The notes: generated from the letters alone by a model not told the origin. Counted from the first letter of the stretch, positions 14,535 to 23,425 are shown. The stretch: DNA of 64,000 nucleotides from Pseudomonas sp. ATCC PTA-122608 (GCF_001952855.1 NZ_LPNO01000035.1:458886-522885), one strand, 5' to 3'. Numbers and translations: made by a program.

Positions 14535-16808
14535 ATGGATGCAGGTTATGCAGTCTTCCAGCTGTCCAGGGCACTGCTTGCGCACGATCAAACTTGTAAC
14601 CCTCTCGCCCGTTTTAATGCCCGCAGACGCATCTCGCGCTGGAAACAGGTTATTGCGCACATTCTGCAAAGCACCGCAGAGTATGGCTCTCGTACCCCGA
14701 TTGCTGAGGTTCCCGCCTGGGTTACGCTGGAAGTAACTACAGGGGGGTTCGCTACCGGTAATCTGTTGGCAGGTGGCGAATTGACCGACTATGAGCGTGA
14801 ACTGGCCGCCTCCCTCCCGGGGATTCGTCGAGGGTTCGAGCGGTTGGATATCAATTCCTGGCATCTCACAGATGACGGTCTTGATGCGCTGCAGCAGCTT
14901 CTGGCCAGTTGTGACTATCGAGTTGATGTGCCGGAAGAGGCAGCGTTACTGACCGTGGCTTGGTTGTCAGGCCAGCGGCGTACTGACGAGGCGCGTGCCC
15001 TCATAGAGGCCATTGTTCCTTTTTTTGACCGATTGCGTTTCTTTCCGTCGATCTCTACGCAGCTTCCGATCTCCGCCACGCAGGTACATGTCGTTGACGC
15101 GGGTGAGGTGAAGCAGTCTCTTATAACCTTGCCTGCTCAGACTCAGATCGCTGTGCAGAAACAGGCGATCACAAGACGGTTACCCCTTTATGATTCGGCC
15201 ATCGCACATTTCCTCCTGACTTATCAGGCTGGCTGGCCTTGCCGTCATTACCCACCTCAGTGGCACGAGCACGCGGCCGAACTGGAGGAAAATTATAAAA
15301 AACTTGGCATCGACAGGTGCTCCCCTGACCGCTTGGCGGAACTGTTTTCTTTACTGGAGCAATGCTCCCGCAATGCTGAATCGCTCACAGGGCGTCAGGT
15401 AGGTCGTATACGACGAATTGTCGATGACTTCGTGCGCAAACATGGCACTCCGGACTCTGCCTCTCACTTAGCGTTCCGCGCGAACCAGCTTCGCCAGGTG
15501 GCGGGGCCAGAGCATCATCTAATTGCGCGTGTCGTGGCAAAGCGTCTGTCCAAGTATCCAGCGCAAAGTGGCATTTCGGATTTTGTCGATTTGGCCGCGC
15601 CGCTCACTGCTGCGGAGGCATCGGAATGTGCGCAGGCCGAGGGTGTCGCGATACCAACGGCGATCCTGCGCCGTATTCAACGCTGTCGGAGCGGGACGAT
15701 TAGCGAACTGATCAAGCATGGGCTGATCACTTCGGGTGACACAGTCGCACGGGTGCTGCCCGCGATGACCGCTCAGCTTAGTAGCTCGGGGTTGCGGGAC
15801 GAAGCGTTGAGGATGGTCTACGCCTCGACCTACCGGGCGTTCCGTCGGCGGCGTTCATTATTACTGTTGAATCTTGAGCGTCAGGTTGGCCTGAGTGAGT
15901 TGCCCTGGATTGCTGCAATTGAGCGCGACCGGCAGTCAGGCATTGGTGCAGCCAGTGTCGCCAGACAATCCCTCGTTGAGTCAGCGGCATTAACGCTTCA
16001 TGCCTTCCCTTACGCTATCCTTCCTAACAAGCTTCTCAAGGAATATGGAGCACTGGCGGACACTGCGGAACTAGATCTTCCCTTCGTGGAAGAGGTCGCT
16101 GCAGATATCTTCATGGGGCAGTTTTCCAGTAAGTTCGCTGACGCTGCCAGGCGAACGGGGCCGGTGATAGCAGGGTCACTTTATATACGTTACTACGCCA
16201 TTGATACCGACGAGCTGGCCGGCCTCGTCACCCGAGGGCGGCGACAAGCGCGAGTGGCGAGCGATGCGTTCGCGGCCTTGTGCGCGGGGCGTGCGGGAGC
16301 TGAGTTAGGCACTTGGCATCCGGCAACCAATGGCACCATTCTTGAGCAGCAGCAGATTTTAACCACGCAGAACCTTGCGGTATTGTTTGAATCGCTTGGG
16401 TTGAAGGTTTTGCTACGGTCTAAATTAGGCAGCATGGTGCAGGCGTGTTTTGAGTGGATATGTAGACGGCATCAGATGAAGATCGAGCATTATCATGCTC
16501 GGTTGATAATGCTCAAAAATACCGCCTATGCCTGGCGCCAGATGGTGTTCTACCTGGCGATGCTCGATGAAGATGATCGCAGAGAAGCCTTGGCGTCTAT
16601 TGAGGCTTATTTCGCCATTCAGCCAGTGGCTTTTCGAGAAAGATTCCTGCCGTTGATGAGCGGCTTGCGCAAGGCTTGTGCTGGCGAAGTATTGCCTCAG
16701 CGCGCTCCAACTGAGGATGGTGCGAGAGTTTTTCTGGGATGGACAACGACGCGGCATTGGTTACTACCCCCGCAGGAAGTTACTTCAATCCGAGCTGTTG
16801 AGCAGTAG
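14535..16808 (+). CDS. Orphan 757-aa protein of unknown function, tRNA-linked
   Basis: ATG 14535 is preferred over GTG 14526 because CGGAG (14522-14526) lies 8 bases upstream. I recognise no known domain, Walker motif, nuclease signature, signal peptide or transmembrane segment. The protein is long and looks mostly alpha-helical. A striking segment near residue 600 reads GTWHPATNGTILEQQQILTT, followed by QNLAVLFESLGLKVLLRSKL and IEHYHARLIMLKNTAYAWRQ, which look like a conserved core. Charged runs such as WHEHAAELEENYKKLG suggest a soluble protein. Codon use includes TTA, ATA and AGA more often than in neighbouring genes, which hints at horizontal acquisition. It sits 51 bp behind the CTT-anticodon tRNA, same strand, between identical REPINs. 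A role linked to that tRNA is inference. Confidence 0.8.
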   Translation: MDAGYAVFQLSRALLAHDQTCNPLARFNARRRISRWKQVIAHILQSTAEYGSRTPIAEVPAWVTLEVTTGGFATGNLLAGGELTDYERELAASLPGIRRGFERLDINSWHLTDDGLDALQQLLASCDYRVDVPEEAALLTVAWLSGQRRTDEARALIEAIVPFFDRLRFFPSISTQLPISATQVHVVDAGEVKQSLITLPAQTQIAVQKQAITRRLPLYDSAIAHFLLTYQAGWPCRHYPPQWHEHAAELEENYKKLGIDRCSPDRLAELFSLLEQCSRNAESLTGRQVGRIRRIVDDFVRKHGTPDSASHLAFRANQLRQVAGPEHHLIARVVAKRLSKYPAQSGISDFVDLAAPLTAAEASECAQAEGVAIPTAILRRIQRCRSGTISELIKHGLITSGDTVARVLPAMTAQLSSSGLRDEALRMVYASTYRAFRRRRSLLLLNLERQVGLSELPWIAAIERDRQSGIGAASVARQSLVESAALTLHAFPYAILPNKLLKEYGALADTAELDLPFVEEVAADIFMGQFSSKFADAARRTGPVIAGSLYIRYYAIDTDELAGLVTRGRRQARVASDAFAALCAGRAGAELGTWHPATNGTILEQQQILTTQNLAVLFESLGLKVLLRSKLGSMVQACFEWICRRHQMKIEHYHARLIMLKNTAYAWRQMVFYLAMLDEDDRREALASIEAYFAIQPVAFRERFLPLMSGLRKACAGEVLPQRAPTEDGARVFLGWTTTRHWLLPPQEVTSIRAVEQ

Positions 16809-16826
16809 TGACGCTAAAGATTCAAG

Positions 16827-16928
16827 TGTGGGAGCGGGCTTGCTCGCGAATGCGGTGTATCAGTCGCCAGATGCAGTGACTGGCACACCGCATTCGCGAG
16901 CAAGCCCGCTCCCACATTTTGATCTTCA
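16827..16928. repeat. REPIN, right copy of a 102-bp identical pair
   Basis: Identical over 102 bp to 14190-14291, in direct orientation, and starting 18 bp after the stop of the 757-aa gene. Identity of the normally variable loop and of the outer ATTTTGATCTTCA flank indicates recent duplication or gene conversion rather than independent REPIN insertion. Confidence 0.93.
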
Positions 16929-16958
16929 TCATTCTTGGAGATGGGTGTGAGCCCCAAC

Positions 16959-16989
16959 AAAAAATGCGCCCCTTCGGGCGCATTTTTTT
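16959..16989. terminator. Bidirectional rho-independent terminator
   Basis: The stem TGCGCCC-CTTC-GGGCGCA (16965-16982) is flanked by an A run on the left and seven T on the right. It works on both strands. It ends the minus-strand polyamine operon and can also stop readthrough from the 757-aa gene. Confidence 0.88.
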
Positions 16990-17009
16990 GTTCGGTCAAC
17001 TTTCGCCTA

Positions 17010-18254
17010 TCAGGCAATCGCATCCCAAGCACGATCACCATTCTCGTCTTTAATACGAGTCGGCAACCCCATCACGTCCAGCGCTTTCAGGAACGGCTCA
17101 GCCGGCAGTTCCTCGACGTTGGCCATGTGCTTCACATCCCACTCGCCACGGGCAACCAGCAGCGCTGCGGCCACGGGTGGCACGCCGGCGGTGTAGGAGA
17201 TGCCCTGGCTGTCGGTTTCGGCAAAGGCTTCTTCGTGGCAGGCCACGTTGTAGATGAACAGCTCGCGTGGCTGGCCATCCTTGGTGCCCTTGACCAGGTC
17301 GCCGATGCAGGTCTTGCCGGTGTAGCCCGGTGCCAGCGACGACGGGTCAGGCAGCACGGCCTTGACCAGTTTCAGCGGCACGACTTCCAGGCCTTCGGCG
17401 GTGGTGACCGGTTTTTCGGAGAGCAGGCCGAGGTTTTTCAGCACGGTGAACACGTTGATATAGTGTTCGCCGAAGCTCATCCAGAAACGCACATTGGGCA
17501 CGTCGAGGTTTTTCGACAGCGAGTGCACTTCATCGTGGCCGGTCAGGTACAGGTTCTGCGAACCGACCACAGGCAGGTCGTCGGTGCGTTTGACTTCGAA
17601 CATGGTGTTGCTGGTCCACTGGCTGTTCTGCCAGCTCCACACCTGTCCGGTGAATTCGCGGAAGTTGATTTCCGGGTCGAAATTGGTGGCGAAATATTTG
17701 CCGTGGGAGCCGGCATTGACGTCGAGAATGTCGATCGAATCAATGCGGTCGAAATGCTTTTGCTGCGCCAGCGCGGCATACGCGTTGACGACACCCGGGT
17801 CGAAGCCCACGCCGAGAATGGCCGTGATGTTCTTCTGTTTGCACTCTTCCAGGTGGTTCCATTCGTAGTTGCCGTACCACGGCGGGGTCTCGCAGACCTT
17901 GCCCGGCTCTTCGTGGATGGCGGTGTCGAGGTACGCCACGCCCGTGTCGATGCAGGCACGCAGTACCGACATGTTGAGGAACGCGGAACCGACGTTGATG
18001 ACGATCTGCGATTCGGTTTCGCGGATCAGTGCCTTGGTCGCTTCCACGTCCAAAGCGTTCAGCGCAAAGGCTTGAATCTGGGCGGGTACCTTGAGGCTAC
18101 CCTTGGCCTTGACGCTGTCGATGATGGCCTGGCATTTGGAGATGTTGCGCGACGCGATAGCAATACGACCGAGTTCGTCGTTGTGCTGCGCGCACTTGTG
18201 GGCCACCACCTTGGCGACACCTCCTGCACCAATGATAAGAACGTTCTTTTTCAA
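17010..18254 (-). CDS. Carboxynorspermidine/carboxyspermidine dehydrogenase (saccharopine dehydrogenase family)
   Basis: This 414-aa enzyme condenses aspartate semialdehyde with a diamine (putrescine or diaminopropane) and reduces it with NADPH to carboxy(nor)spermidine. The N-terminal Rossmann motif is VLIIGAGGVAKVVAHKCA. YLDTAIHEEPGKVCETPPWY and ILGVGFDPGVVNAYAALA match the bacterial CASDH branch rather than lysine-pathway saccharopine dehydrogenase. It lies 29 bp downstream of the decarboxylase gene on the same strand and together they form an alternative (nor)spermidine route. A terminator follows. Confidence 0.92.
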   Translation of the reverse strand: MKKNVLIIGAGGVAKVVAHKCAQHNDELGRIAIASRNISKCQAIIDSVKAKGSLKVPAQIQAFALNALDVEATKALIRETESQIVINVGSAFLNMSVLRACIDTGVAYLDTAIHEEPGKVCETPPWYGNYEWNHLEECKQKNITAILGVGFDPGVVNAYAALAQQKHFDRIDSIDILDVNAGSHGKYFATNFDPEINFREFTGQVWSWQNSQWTSNTMFEVKRTDDLPVVGSQNLYLTGHDEVHSLSKNLDVPNVRFWMSFGEHYINVFTVLKNLGLLSEKPVTTAEGLEVVPLKLVKAVLPDPSSLAPGYTGKTCIGDLVKGTKDGQPRELFIYNVACHEEAFAETDSQGISYTAGVPPVAAALLVARGEWDVKHMANVEELPAEPFLKALDVMGLPTRIKDENGDRAWDAIA

Positions 18255-18283
18255 TTGCTTTATCTCTCCTTTATCTGTCCGCT

Positions 18284-19381
18284 TTACGAAAGGCTGGACA
18301 GGTAGTCGTCGTAACCAAATTCACGAACCACTTCGACTGTACCGTCGAGTTGTTTCACTACGATGGACGGCATTTTCAGGCCGTTGAACCAGTTTTTCTT
18401 GACCATGGTGTAGCCTGCCGTGTCGATGAACGACAGTCGATCGCCGATGGCCAGCGGCTGATCAAATTGATACTCACCGAAGATGTCCCCGGCCAAACAC
18501 GACTTGCCGCACACCATGTAGGTGTGTTCGCCATTGCTTGGCGCCAGCTTGGCGTTGAGGCGATAGATCAGCAGGTCCAGCAGGTGAGCCTCGATGGAGC
18601 TGTCTACCACGGCGAGGTTCTTGCCGTTGTAGAGGGTGTCGAGCACGGTCACTTCCAGGGAGGCGCTGTTGGTGATCGCGGCTTCGCCGGGTTCCAGGTA
18701 CACCTGCACGTCGTACTTCTGCGAGAACGCCTTGAGGCGCTGGCAGAAGGCGTCGATGGCATAGCCTTCACCGGTGAAGTGGATGCCGCCGCCGAGGCTG
18801 ACCCAGTTGACTTTGTGCAGCAGCGCGCCGAAGCGTTCTTCGATGGTGTTGAGCATCTGGTCGAACAGGTTGAAGTCACCGTTCTCGCAGTTGTTGTGGA
18901 ACATGAAGCCGGAGATCTGCTCGATCACACCTTCGATCTTAACCGGGTCCCACTCGCCCAAACGGCTGAACGGGCGCGCCGGGTCGGCCAGCAGGTAGTC
19001 GGAGCTGCTCACTTGCGGGTTGACGCGCAGGCCGCGGGTCTTGCCTTCGCTGCGTTCGGCAAAGCGCTGCAGCTGGCTGATGGAGTTGAAGATGATCTTG
19101 TCGCAGTTATCCAGCATCTCTTCGATTTCATCGTCGGCCCAGGCCACGCTGTAGGCGTGAGCTTCACCTTCGAACTTCTGGCGACCCAGCTTCAGCTCGT
19201 ACAACGACGACGAGGTGGTGCCGTCCATGTATTCCTGCATCAGGTCGAACACCGACCAGGTGGCGAAACACTTGAGGGCCAGCAGAGCCTTGGCGCCGGA
19301 CTGTTCGCGCACGTAGGCGATCTTCTGCATGTTGACCAGAAGCTTCTGTTTGTCGATGAGGTAGTACGGCGTTTTGATCAT
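18284..19381 (-). CDS. nspC: Carboxynorspermidine decarboxylase
   Basis: This is a 365-aa PLP-dependent decarboxylase of the alanine-racemase fold (fold III) that converts carboxy(nor)spermidine to (nor)spermidine. ATG 19381 gives the family start MIKTPYYLIDKQKLLVNM; the frame is open 14 codons further. The PLP-lysine is in AKALLALKCFATWSVFD, WVSLGGGIHFTGEGYAID is the glycine-rich phosphate site, and CGKSCLAGDIFGEY carries the active-site Cys region. It is first in a two-gene operon with the dehydrogenase. Whether the product is spermidine or norspermidine depends on the diamine supplied. Confidence 0.92.
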   Translation of the reverse strand: MIKTPYYLIDKQKLLVNMQKIAYVREQSGAKALLALKCFATWSVFDLMQEYMDGTTSSSLYELKLGRQKFEGEAHAYSVAWADDEIEEMLDNCDKIIFNSISQLQRFAERSEGKTRGLRVNPQVSSSDYLLADPARPFSRLGEWDPVKIEGVIEQISGFMFHNNCENGDFNLFDQMLNTIEERFGALLHKVNWVSLGGGIHFTGEGYAIDAFCQRLKAFSQKYDVQVYLEPGEAAITNSASLEVTVLDTLYNGKNLAVVDSSIEAHLLDLLIYRLNAKLAPSNGEHTYMVCGKSCLAGDIFGEYQFDQPLAIGDRLSFIDTAGYTMVKKNWFNGLKMPSIVVKQLDGTVEVVREFGYDDYLSSLS

Positions 19382-19565
19382 TTTCAGAGCCTGCGGCGGT
19401 GCCTGCCAAAAAAGGACACGCATTGTGCCCGCACTTGGGACAGATCGAAAGGTTAGTCAGCGGAATTTGCTGGCCCGGTTATAAGCTGGCCTGTGAATAT
19501 GACAGCCCGTCGGTATGATGAGCCGCTTTGATAACGCATCCCGGCTTTGGCGACGAGAGGTGAGA

Positions 19566-20234
19566 ATGGACGCATGGACGCTGCATTGGCTGGAAGCTTC
19601 GGGGAGCCTGGCGCAGTTTCGCCCTGAGCTGATCCGTGAATTTGAAGTCGCCTACGAGGCCATTGCGCAGCTGATGCCGCCGCCGCGCCTGGACATTCTG
19701 ATCCAGCGATTGCCGGGGGAGACCCTCCCGGAACTGGGCCTGGTGGGGCGCGCTTATCGCAGCACCCTGTTCAGCATGACCCTTGACCCCGACAATCCGA
19801 ATTTTCTCGCCAGCCTGCAAAGCGGCGCGTTGCGCCGACATGTGGTGCATGAAGTGCATCATTGCCTGCGCATGGCAGGGCCCGGCTATGGCTGGACGCT
19901 GGGGGAGGCGATGATCAGTGAAGGCCTGGCCGGGCAGTTTGTGCGACGGGTGCTGGGCAGTGAGCCGGAGTTGTGGGAAAGGGCGCTTGCACCACAGGAG
20001 CTGCTGAGTTCCCCGGTAGACCGCCAGCTTCTCGAGGCCACGTATTACGACCACAGCGAATGGTTCTTTGGTACCGGCGCGCGGGCAAGGTGGTTGGGGT
20101 ACACGCTCGGCTACCAGATGGTGGAGGCCTGGCTGGCAACGCAGGGCGACGTGGACGCCGCCACATGGGTCAACGTGCCCGCCCAAGACATACTCGCCAA
20201 TGCAACCAAGCAAGGGCTCGTGACCCCGCCTTGA
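19566..20234 (+). CDS. Putative Zn-dependent protease (DUF2268-like)
   Basis: This is a 222-aa soluble protein. ATG 19566 is chosen because GAGAGGTGAG precedes it; an in-frame ATG at 19515 lacks such a site. It has a gluzincin-like HEVHH motif at residues 95-99 followed by GEAMISEGLAGQFV about 18 residues later, a typical third-ligand helix. The C-terminal YTLGYQMVEAWL resembles predicted Zn-dependent proteases of the DUF2268 type. Substrate unknown. It is a single gene, divergent from the nspC operon. Confidence 0.75.
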   Translation: MDAWTLHWLEASGSLAQFRPELIREFEVAYEAIAQLMPPPRLDILIQRLPGETLPELGLVGRAYRSTLFSMTLDPDNPNFLASLQSGALRRHVVHEVHHCLRMAGPGYGWTLGEAMISEGLAGQFVRRVLGSEPELWERALAPQELLSSPVDRQLLEATYYDHSEWFFGTGARARWLGYTLGYQMVEAWLATQGDVDAATWVNVPAQDILANATKQGLVTPP

Positions 20235-20263
20235 AACACAAAACCACCAAGCACCCCCCATCC

Positions 20264-20308
20264 CCTGTGGGAGCCGTCGAGCTTTAGCGAGGCCGCGAAG
20301 GCGGCGGC
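20264..20308. repeat. Single REP sequence (GTGGGAGCCGTCGAGC type)
   Basis: GTGGGAGCCGTCGAGCTTTA continues into GCGAGGCCGCGAAGGCGGC. The same unit occurs once more at 51050-51093. It lies downstream of the protease gene. Confidence 0.8.
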
Positions 20309-20346
20309 ACAGACGACAACCTGGTTGCCTGACACACCGCCATGGT

Positions 20347-20482
20347 GATCGTTCCCACGCTCTGCGTGGGAATGCCGCCTCGGACGCTCTGCGTCCATCG
20401 GGCGATGCAAGGTTCACGTCTTGCGCAGTGGTGACGCGGAGCGTCACGGGATGCATTCCCACGCAGAGCGTGGGGAACGATC
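20347..20482. repeat. Multi-armed palindromic repeat, 136 bp
   Basis: The outer arms are GATCGTTCCCACGCTCTGCG (from 20347) and its complement ending at 20482; each arm also folds on itself. Inside lie two small hairpins, GGACGCTCTGCGTCC (20382-20396) and GTGACGCGGAGCGTCAC (20430-20446). The arms share the wording of the short hairpin at 8192-8216. This looks like a composite pseudomonad intergenic repeat; no open reading frame is supported in it. Confidence 0.8.
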
Positions 20483-20569
20483 ATCAAGTAAACCCCCATC
20501 CACACTGACATCAAACCGTCATCTCCCCATCGCCTGACTGCCACATTCCCCCGTTACTGTCCTCGCCAA

Positions 20570-20583
20570 TGAGATCGATCTCA
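20570..20583. promoter_or_regulatory. LacI-type operator upstream of the phosphodiester-uptake operon
   Basis: TGAGATCGATCTCA is a perfect 14-bp palindrome ending 11 bases before the LacI start codon. A repressor bound here would block its own gene and the transporter genes behind it. Binding by the encoded LacI protein is inferred from position. Confidence 0.65.
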
Positions 20584-20594
20584 AGCGAGTGACA

Positions 20595-21599
20595 ATGACT
20601 GATTTGAAAGACGTAGCGCGGCTGGCCGGCGTATCCCGCGCCACCGCCGCCCGCACCTTTGCCTCCCCGGAACAAGTGCGCCCGGCCACCCGTGAACAGG
20701 TATTCGCCGCCGCCCGCGAGCTGGGTTTCAGGCCCAACCTGCTGGGCCGCCAATTGCGCCTGCAAACCACCAACCTGATCGGCGTGGTGGTGCCCAACCT
20801 GCTTAACCCGGTGTTCGCCGAGCAGTTCCAGGCCATGGAGCGCGCCGCACGCCTGCGTGGCTATAACCTGTTGCTGGCCACCACCGACTACAGCGCCGAG
20901 CGCGAAAGCAGCGTGGTGGAAGAACTGCTGCGCCAGCGCGTCGACGGCCTGGTGCTGACCGTCACCGACGCCGAAAGCAACAGCGTGCTCCACAGCCTGG
21001 CCACGGAAGAAACGCCGTTCGTGCTGGCCTACCACCAACCCGACAACCCCAACTACAGCGCCGTCTCGGTGGACAACCGCGCCGGCATGGCCCTCGCTAC
21101 TCGTTATCTGCTGGAAGCGGGCCATCGCCGGATCGCCATGGTCGCCGGCCCCGCGTTGCAGTCCGACCGGGCCCGCCTGCGCTACGCCGGGTATTGCGAT
21201 GCCATGGGCGAGTACGGCCTCGATAGCCAACCGGTGATTGAAATGCCGGCCCACACCCAAGCCGAGTTCGCCGCCATCGAACCCTTCCTGCAAGGCCCCC
21301 AGGCCCCCACAGCACTGGTGTGTTCCAACGATTTTCTCGCCATCAGCCTGATCGCCGAACTGCGCCGCCATGCCTGGAACGTGCCCGAACAACTCTCGGT
21401 GATGGGGTTCGACGGCATTTCCCTGGGCACCCAGATGCACCCGACGCTGTGCAGCGTGGTGCAGCCCATCGCGCTGTTGGCCAGCACCGTGATCGACCAA
21501 CTGCTGGCGCAAATCGCCGGCAACCCACCGACTTCCCACTGCCTGCCGTGCCATATCCGGCCGGGCGAAAGTACCCAACCCCATAAAGGAGACGCTTGA
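20595..21599 (+). CDS. LacI-family transcriptional regulator
   Basis: This is a 334-aa regulator that starts MTDLKDVARLAGVSRATAAR at ATG 20595; an in-frame GTG at 20589 adds only two residues. The helix-turn-helix is followed by the hinge region (ARELGFRPNLLGRQLRLQTT) and a sugar-binding-type effector domain (GVVVPNLLNPVFAEQ, VDNRAGMALATRYLLEAGHRRI, VMGFDGISLGT). It is the first gene of the operon: its stop overlaps the next ATG by one base. It probably senses the imported compound and auto-represses. Confidence 0.9.
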   Translation: MTDLKDVARLAGVSRATAARTFASPEQVRPATREQVFAAARELGFRPNLLGRQLRLQTTNLIGVVVPNLLNPVFAEQFQAMERAARLRGYNLLLATTDYSAERESSVVEELLRQRVDGLVLTVTDAESNSVLHSLATEETPFVLAYHQPDNPNYSAVSVDNRAGMALATRYLLEAGHRRIAMVAGPALQSDRARLRYAGYCDAMGEYGLDSQPVIEMPAHTQAEFAAIEPFLQGPQAPTALVCSNDFLAISLIAELRRHAWNVPEQLSVMGFDGISLGTQMHPTLCSVVQPIALLASTVIDQLLAQIAGNPPTSHCLPCHIRPGESTQPHKGDA

Positions 21600-22603
21600 T
21601 GAGCATGCTCAGTAAAACCCTGGCGGCATTGCTGCTGTGCGGCACGGCCAGCCTGGCCCAGGCCGCCGACACCGCGATTTGCTACAACTGCCCGCCAGAC
21701 TGGGCGGACTGGGGCTCGCAACTCAAGGCCATCGCGGCGTCCACCGGTGTGCAGGTGCCGCTGGATAACAAGAACTCCGGCCAGTCCCTGGCGCAGTTGG
21801 TGGCCGAGAAAGCCGCGCCGGTGGCCGATGTTGTCTACTACGGCGTGACGTTCGGCCTGCAAGCGCAGAAGGCCGGGGTGGTGGAGGGCTATAAACCCAA
21901 AGGCTGGGAACAGATTCCCGCCGGCCTGAAAGACCCGGACGGCCAGTGGTTCGCGATTCACTCCGGCACCCTCGGCATCATGGTCAACGTGGATGCCCTG
22001 GGCGGGCTGCCGGTGCCGCAAAGCTGGGCCGACCTGCTCAAGCCTGAGTACAAAGGCATGGTCGGTTACCTCGACCCGTCCAGCGCTTTCGTCGGCTACG
22101 TCTCGGCGGTGGCGATCAACCGCGCCATGGGTGGCGACCTCGATAACTTCGCGCCGGCCATCGACTACTTCCAGAAGCTGGCGAAAAACGCCCCCATCGT
22201 GCCCAAGCAAACCGCCTATGCGCGGGTGCTCTCCGGTGAGTTGCCGATCCTGGTGGACTACGACTTCAACGCCTATCGCGCCCGCTATAAGGACAACGCC
22301 AACGTCGCCTTCGTGATTCCCAAGGAAGGCAGCATCAGCGTGCCGTACGTGATGAGCCTGGTGGCGAACGCGCCGCACCGCGCCAACGGTGAAAAGGTGC
22401 TGGACTTCGTTCTGTCCGATGAGGGCCAGGCACTTTGGGCCAAAGCCTACCTGCGTCCGGTGCGGCCAATGAAGATGCCGGCGGAAGTCGCCGCGCAGTT
22501 TCTACCGGACAGCGACTACGCCCGCGCCGGCGTGGTGGATTACCAAAAAATGGCCGCCGTGCAGGAAGCCTTCGCCGCGCGTTACCTGAGTGAGGTCAAG
22601 TAG
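21599..22603 (+). CDS. ABC transporter substrate-binding protein
   Basis: This is a 334-aa periplasmic binding protein. A signal peptide (MLSKTLAALLLCGTASLAQA, cleaved before ADTAI) is followed by a class-II (iron/polyamine/phosphonate-type) SBP with SGQSLAQLVAEKAAPVADVV, GTLGIMVNVDALGG and YLDPSSAFVGY. AAAGGAG precedes the start. The mature N-terminus has a Cys pair (CYNC). With a GpdQ-like phosphodiesterase in the same operon, the ligand may be an organophosphate such as a glycerophosphodiester; 2-aminoethylphosphonate-like compounds are an alternative. Confidence 0.85.
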   Translation: MSMLSKTLAALLLCGTASLAQAADTAICYNCPPDWADWGSQLKAIAASTGVQVPLDNKNSGQSLAQLVAEKAAPVADVVYYGVTFGLQAQKAGVVEGYKPKGWEQIPAGLKDPDGQWFAIHSGTLGIMVNVDALGGLPVPQSWADLLKPEYKGMVGYLDPSSAFVGYVSAVAINRAMGGDLDNFAPAIDYFQKLAKNAPIVPKQTAYARVLSGELPILVDYDFNAYRARYKDNANVAFVIPKEGSISVPYVMSLVANAPHRANGEKVLDFVLSDEGQALWAKAYLRPVRPMKMPAEVAAQFLPDSDYARAGVVDYQKMAAVQEAFAARYLSEVK

Positions 22604-23425
22604 GTGAAGGCACTTTTGCGGCCAAATCCCGCCTGGGCGCTGGCTCCGGCGTTTGCGGTGCTGCTCGCGTTCTGGCTGTTGCCGCTGGCGCACTTGATAG
22701 TGCTGGGCGGCGAAAGCCGCGACAGCCACGGCAGCGGTTACTGGCAAGTGCTGAGCAGCGCGCAATACCTGGGCAGCCTGGCGCAAACCTGCGTGCTCGC
22801 GGTGCTGGTGACGTTGGCGGCGCTGCTGGTTGGCGGTATCACGGGTGTGTTTCTCGCCCGCCAGCAATTTTTCGGGCGCTCGGCGCTGGTGGCGTTGTTG
22901 ACGTTTCCCCTGGCATTTCCCGGCGTGGTAGTGGGCTTCCTGGTGATCCTGCTGGCGGGCCGCCAGGGCTTGTTTGCCGCACTCGGGCTTCAGTTGGTCG
23001 GTGAACGCTGGATCTTTGCCTATTCCTTGGCAGGGTTGTTTGTCGGCTACCTGTACTTCTCGATTCCACGGGTGATCCTCACGGTGATGGCGGCGTGTGA
23101 AAGCCTCGACCGCAGCCTCGAGGAAGCCGCCCATTCACTGGGGGCCGGGCATTGGCGGGTGGTGTGTGACGTGATCGTGCCGGGCCTGGCGCCGGCCCTG
23201 GCATCCTGCGGGGCGATCTGTTTTGCCACGTCCATGGGCGCCTTCGGCACGGCCTTCACCCTGGGCACACGGCTGAACGTGACGCCCGTCGCTATCTATA
23301 ACGTGTTCACCAACTACGCCAACTTTGCGGTGGCGGCAGCCCTCTCGGTGGTGCTTGGCGCGGTGACCTGGGCCGTGCTGTTGTTGACGCGGCGCCTGGT
23401 GAAAAACGCGGGGACGGTCCTGTGA
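22604..23425 (+). CDS. ABC transporter permease 1
   Basis: This is a 273-aa inner-membrane protein with six likely spans. The GTG start directly abuts the stop of the binding-protein gene. The EAA-type loop is in LDRSLEEAAHSLGAGHWRVVCDVIVPGLAPA, which contacts the ATPase. Family: CysTW/PotB-like permeases of iron, polyamine and phosphonate importers. It overlaps the next gene by four bases. Confidence 0.9.
   Translation: MKALLRPNPAWALAPAFAVLLAFWLLPLAHLIVLGGESRDSHGSGYWQVLSSAQYLGSLAQTCVLAVLVTLAALLVGGITGVFLARQQFFGRSALVALLTFPLAFPGVVVGFLVILLAGRQGLFAALGLQLVGERWIFAYSLAGLFVGYLYFSIPRVILTVMAACESLDRSLEEAAHSLGAGHWRVVCDVIVPGLAPALASCGAICFATSMGAFGTAFTLGTRLNVTPVAIYNVFTNYANFAVAAALSVVLGAVTWAVLLLTRRLVKNAGTVL

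Noticed and set aside
14190..16928. Composite transposon with REPINs as terminal repeats
   Set aside because: There is no transposase, the repeats are direct and are ordinary REPINs, and no target-site duplication is seen. Recombination or gene conversion is a simpler explanation.
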